A stretch of DNA of 7,746 nt from Acidobacteriota bacterium (lineage in GTDB: Bacteria; Acidobacteriota; Aminicenantia; UBA2199): NCBI GenBank assembly GCA_021817755.1, contig JAKAGC010000169.1, positions 1 through 7,746 on the forward strand. The letters are read 5' to 3'. The notes beneath the pieces were generated by a model that was not told where the DNA came from, made no database searches, and saw only the letters and a list, made by a program, of their open reading frames with translations. Below are positions 6,788 to 7,746 of the stretch, one piece after another (the first letter of the stretch is position 1; every line of letters starts with the position of its first letter). The translations under genes were made by a program, and so were the position numbers.

Positions 6788-7567
6788 ATGACTCAAAAAA
6801 TTCATCACGAAAAACCTTTAATCATGTTGGTGGATGATGTCCCGCAGAATGTACAAATTTTGCACCAGATTTTAAAGGATGGGGATTATTCATTCTCTGT
6901 GGCAACCTCGGGAGAGGATGCACTTCAATTGGTGAAGACAAATCCCCCGGATTTAATCCTTCTGGATATAATGTTGGGGGATATTGACGGGTTCGAAGTG
7001 TGTAAACGAATTAAAGAAGATTCTTCTACTGTTGAAATTCCTATTATTTTCTTAACTGCAAAAATCCGCCTGGAAGACAAGGTGGAAGGATTCCGGCTGG
7101 GTGCAGTGGATTACATTACCAAACCTTTTGAAGACGCTGAAATCATTGCCAGAGTAAGAACACATATCCGTTTGAAACGTTCGATGGATATGATAAAGGA
7201 TTACAATCACCAATTGAATGAAACCCTTGCAGAGATGCACCGTTCATACGATGAGATTAAGGATTCCCAGGAGCGTAAAATCGCCCGAGAAAAAGAGGAA
7301 GTGGTTAAAGTTGTTTCTGCTACTGCTACACATGAAATTAATCAACCGATAACCGTCATACAGGGTTACCTCGATTTACTTAAGCAATCCTTGGAGACTG
7401 ATACTCTGACACCGATTCAAGCCAAGTATTTTAACCGTATTGAAAATGGATTGAACAGATTAATTTCTATTCTTGAAAAATTTAGAAAATTTAGCCATCT
7501 TTACTTTCTTGATTATGAAGTTGCACAGAAACATATGAATACTGAGAAAAAAGAAATTGAGAATTAA
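6788..7567 (+). CDS. Receiver-domain response regulator with C-terminal DHp (HisKA-like) domain and no ATPase domain
   Basis: A 259-residue cytoplasmic protein. Residues 10-128 are a complete receiver: acidic pair Asp16-Asp17, phosphoacceptor Asp60 in LILLDIM, Thr90 and Lys112 in ITKPF. Residues about 129-175 are a charged coiled coil. Residues 175-236 look like a DHp helical hairpin, with an H-box ATHEINQPITVIQGYLDLL (His182) and a second helix around YFNRIENGLNRLISILEKF. The protein ends about 20 residues later, with no N-box, G1 or G2, and none is encoded between its TAA and the window edge. There is no DNA-binding or cyclase output domain. It may act as a phosphorelay intermediate or as a dimeric regulator of a kinase, with His182 phosphorylated in trans if at all. 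It lies 21 bases after the CHASE8 histidine kinase, surely its co-transcribed partner. The ATG at 6788 has only a weak AGG (6778-6780) before it. Confidence 0.9.
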   Translation: MTQKIHHEKPLIMLVDDVPQNVQILHQILKDGDYSFSVATSGEDALQLVKTNPPDLILLDIMLGDIDGFEVCKRIKEDSSTVEIPIIFLTAKIRLEDKVEGFRLGAVDYITKPFEDAEIIARVRTHIRLKRSMDMIKDYNHQLNETLAEMHRSYDEIKDSQERKIAREKEEVVKVVSATATHEINQPITVIQGYLDLLKQSLETDTLTPIQAKYFNRIENGLNRLISILEKFRKFSHLYFLDYEVAQKHMNTEKKEIEN

Positions 7568-7594
7568 TTTTACTGCATTTTATCTTTTTTTCTC

Positions 7595-7746
7595 TTAAAA
7601 GTATGATAAACTGTCGCGGACCGAATTATCTAGTGTTTCCAGGTTCTCTTCTCCATTCGGGTCCTGAGTTTCAATTGCAATGGAGAAAAATGTATTCCCC
7701 GGACTTATTAATGCATAAGCGATCATTCTAGTTCCGTCTTTTTCCA
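7595..7746 (-). CDS. C-terminal end of an unrecognised protein, truncated by the window edge
   Basis: On the minus strand, a frame is open from the right edge for 49 codons and ends in TAA (complement of 7595-7597). The peptide contains RMIAYALISPGNTFFSIAIE and ends DNSVRDSLSYF. It reads like a beta-strand pair followed by a final helix, as in small secreted or lipoprotein-type domains whose last helix carries a 'xxSxxF' ending, but I cannot name the family. The other two minus-strand frames stop within a few codons of the edge, and the composition looks coding. It is convergent with the receiver gene, 27 bases away, and no clear terminator hairpin separates them. Confidence 0.6.
   Translation of the reverse strand, partial: EKDGTRMIAYALISPGNTFFSIAIETQDPNGEENLETLDNSVRDSLSYF

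Noticed and set aside
7568..7594. Bidirectional terminator between the receiver gene and the right-edge gene
   Set aside because: The stretch is T-rich on the + strand, but no stable GC-containing stem precedes the T run.

Overview
The window looks like chromosomal DNA from an AT-rich diderm (Gram-negative-type) bacterium. The diderm reading rests on a probable outer-membrane DUF3187 protein, a periplasmic YfiR-family protein and a membrane kinase carrying a TonB-C-like domain. A radical SAM enzyme of the AmrS type and a thioredoxin fit an anaerobic or facultative lifestyle, but the lineage cannot be fixed from the sequence alone. UGA serves as an ordinary stop: two intact genes end in it, one of them in an ATGA overlap. 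No tRNA, rRNA, CRISPR array or insertion sequence was seen.

Left part (1-2219). The 3' part of a DUF3187-type gene runs in from the left edge on the + strand. It is interrupted by an in-frame TGA at 142-144, so it is probably a pseudogene or a sequencing error. Converging on it is a minus-strand pair: a thioredoxin with a CAPC active site, transcribed first, and the radical SAM enzyme AmrS.

Control region (2220-2556). This stretch separates the thioredoxin pair from a + strand gene for a serine/threonine kinase. It holds two well-formed, divergent sigma70-like promoters. An exact 12-bp sequence, GCGGGTAAAAAT, occurs once in each orientation, once per promoter, and looks like a shared operator. 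An A7T10 tract lies where an UP element for the thioredoxin promoter would be.

Signalling part (2557-7567), all on the + strand. First comes a Hanks-type kinase with one transmembrane helix, a low-complexity linker and a TonB-C-like end. A second promoter overlaps the kinase stop codon. It should drive a three-gene unit: a secreted YfiR/DUF4154 protein, a CHASE8-HAMP histidine kinase overlapping it by four bases, and a receiver protein. The receiver protein ends in a DHp-like (HisKA) helical pair but has no ATPase domain. By analogy with YfiR and the CHASE8 protein YfiN, the periplasmic YfiR protein may gate the histidine kinase, which would then pass phosphate to the stand-alone receiver. 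The histidine kinase has a C-terminal helical tail of a kind usually found after a receiver domain, yet the receiver is absent from it and sits in the next gene. This suggests a rearranged or split hybrid kinase.

Right edge (7595-7746). The C-terminal 49 codons of an unrecognised gene enter on the minus strand, convergent with the receiver gene.
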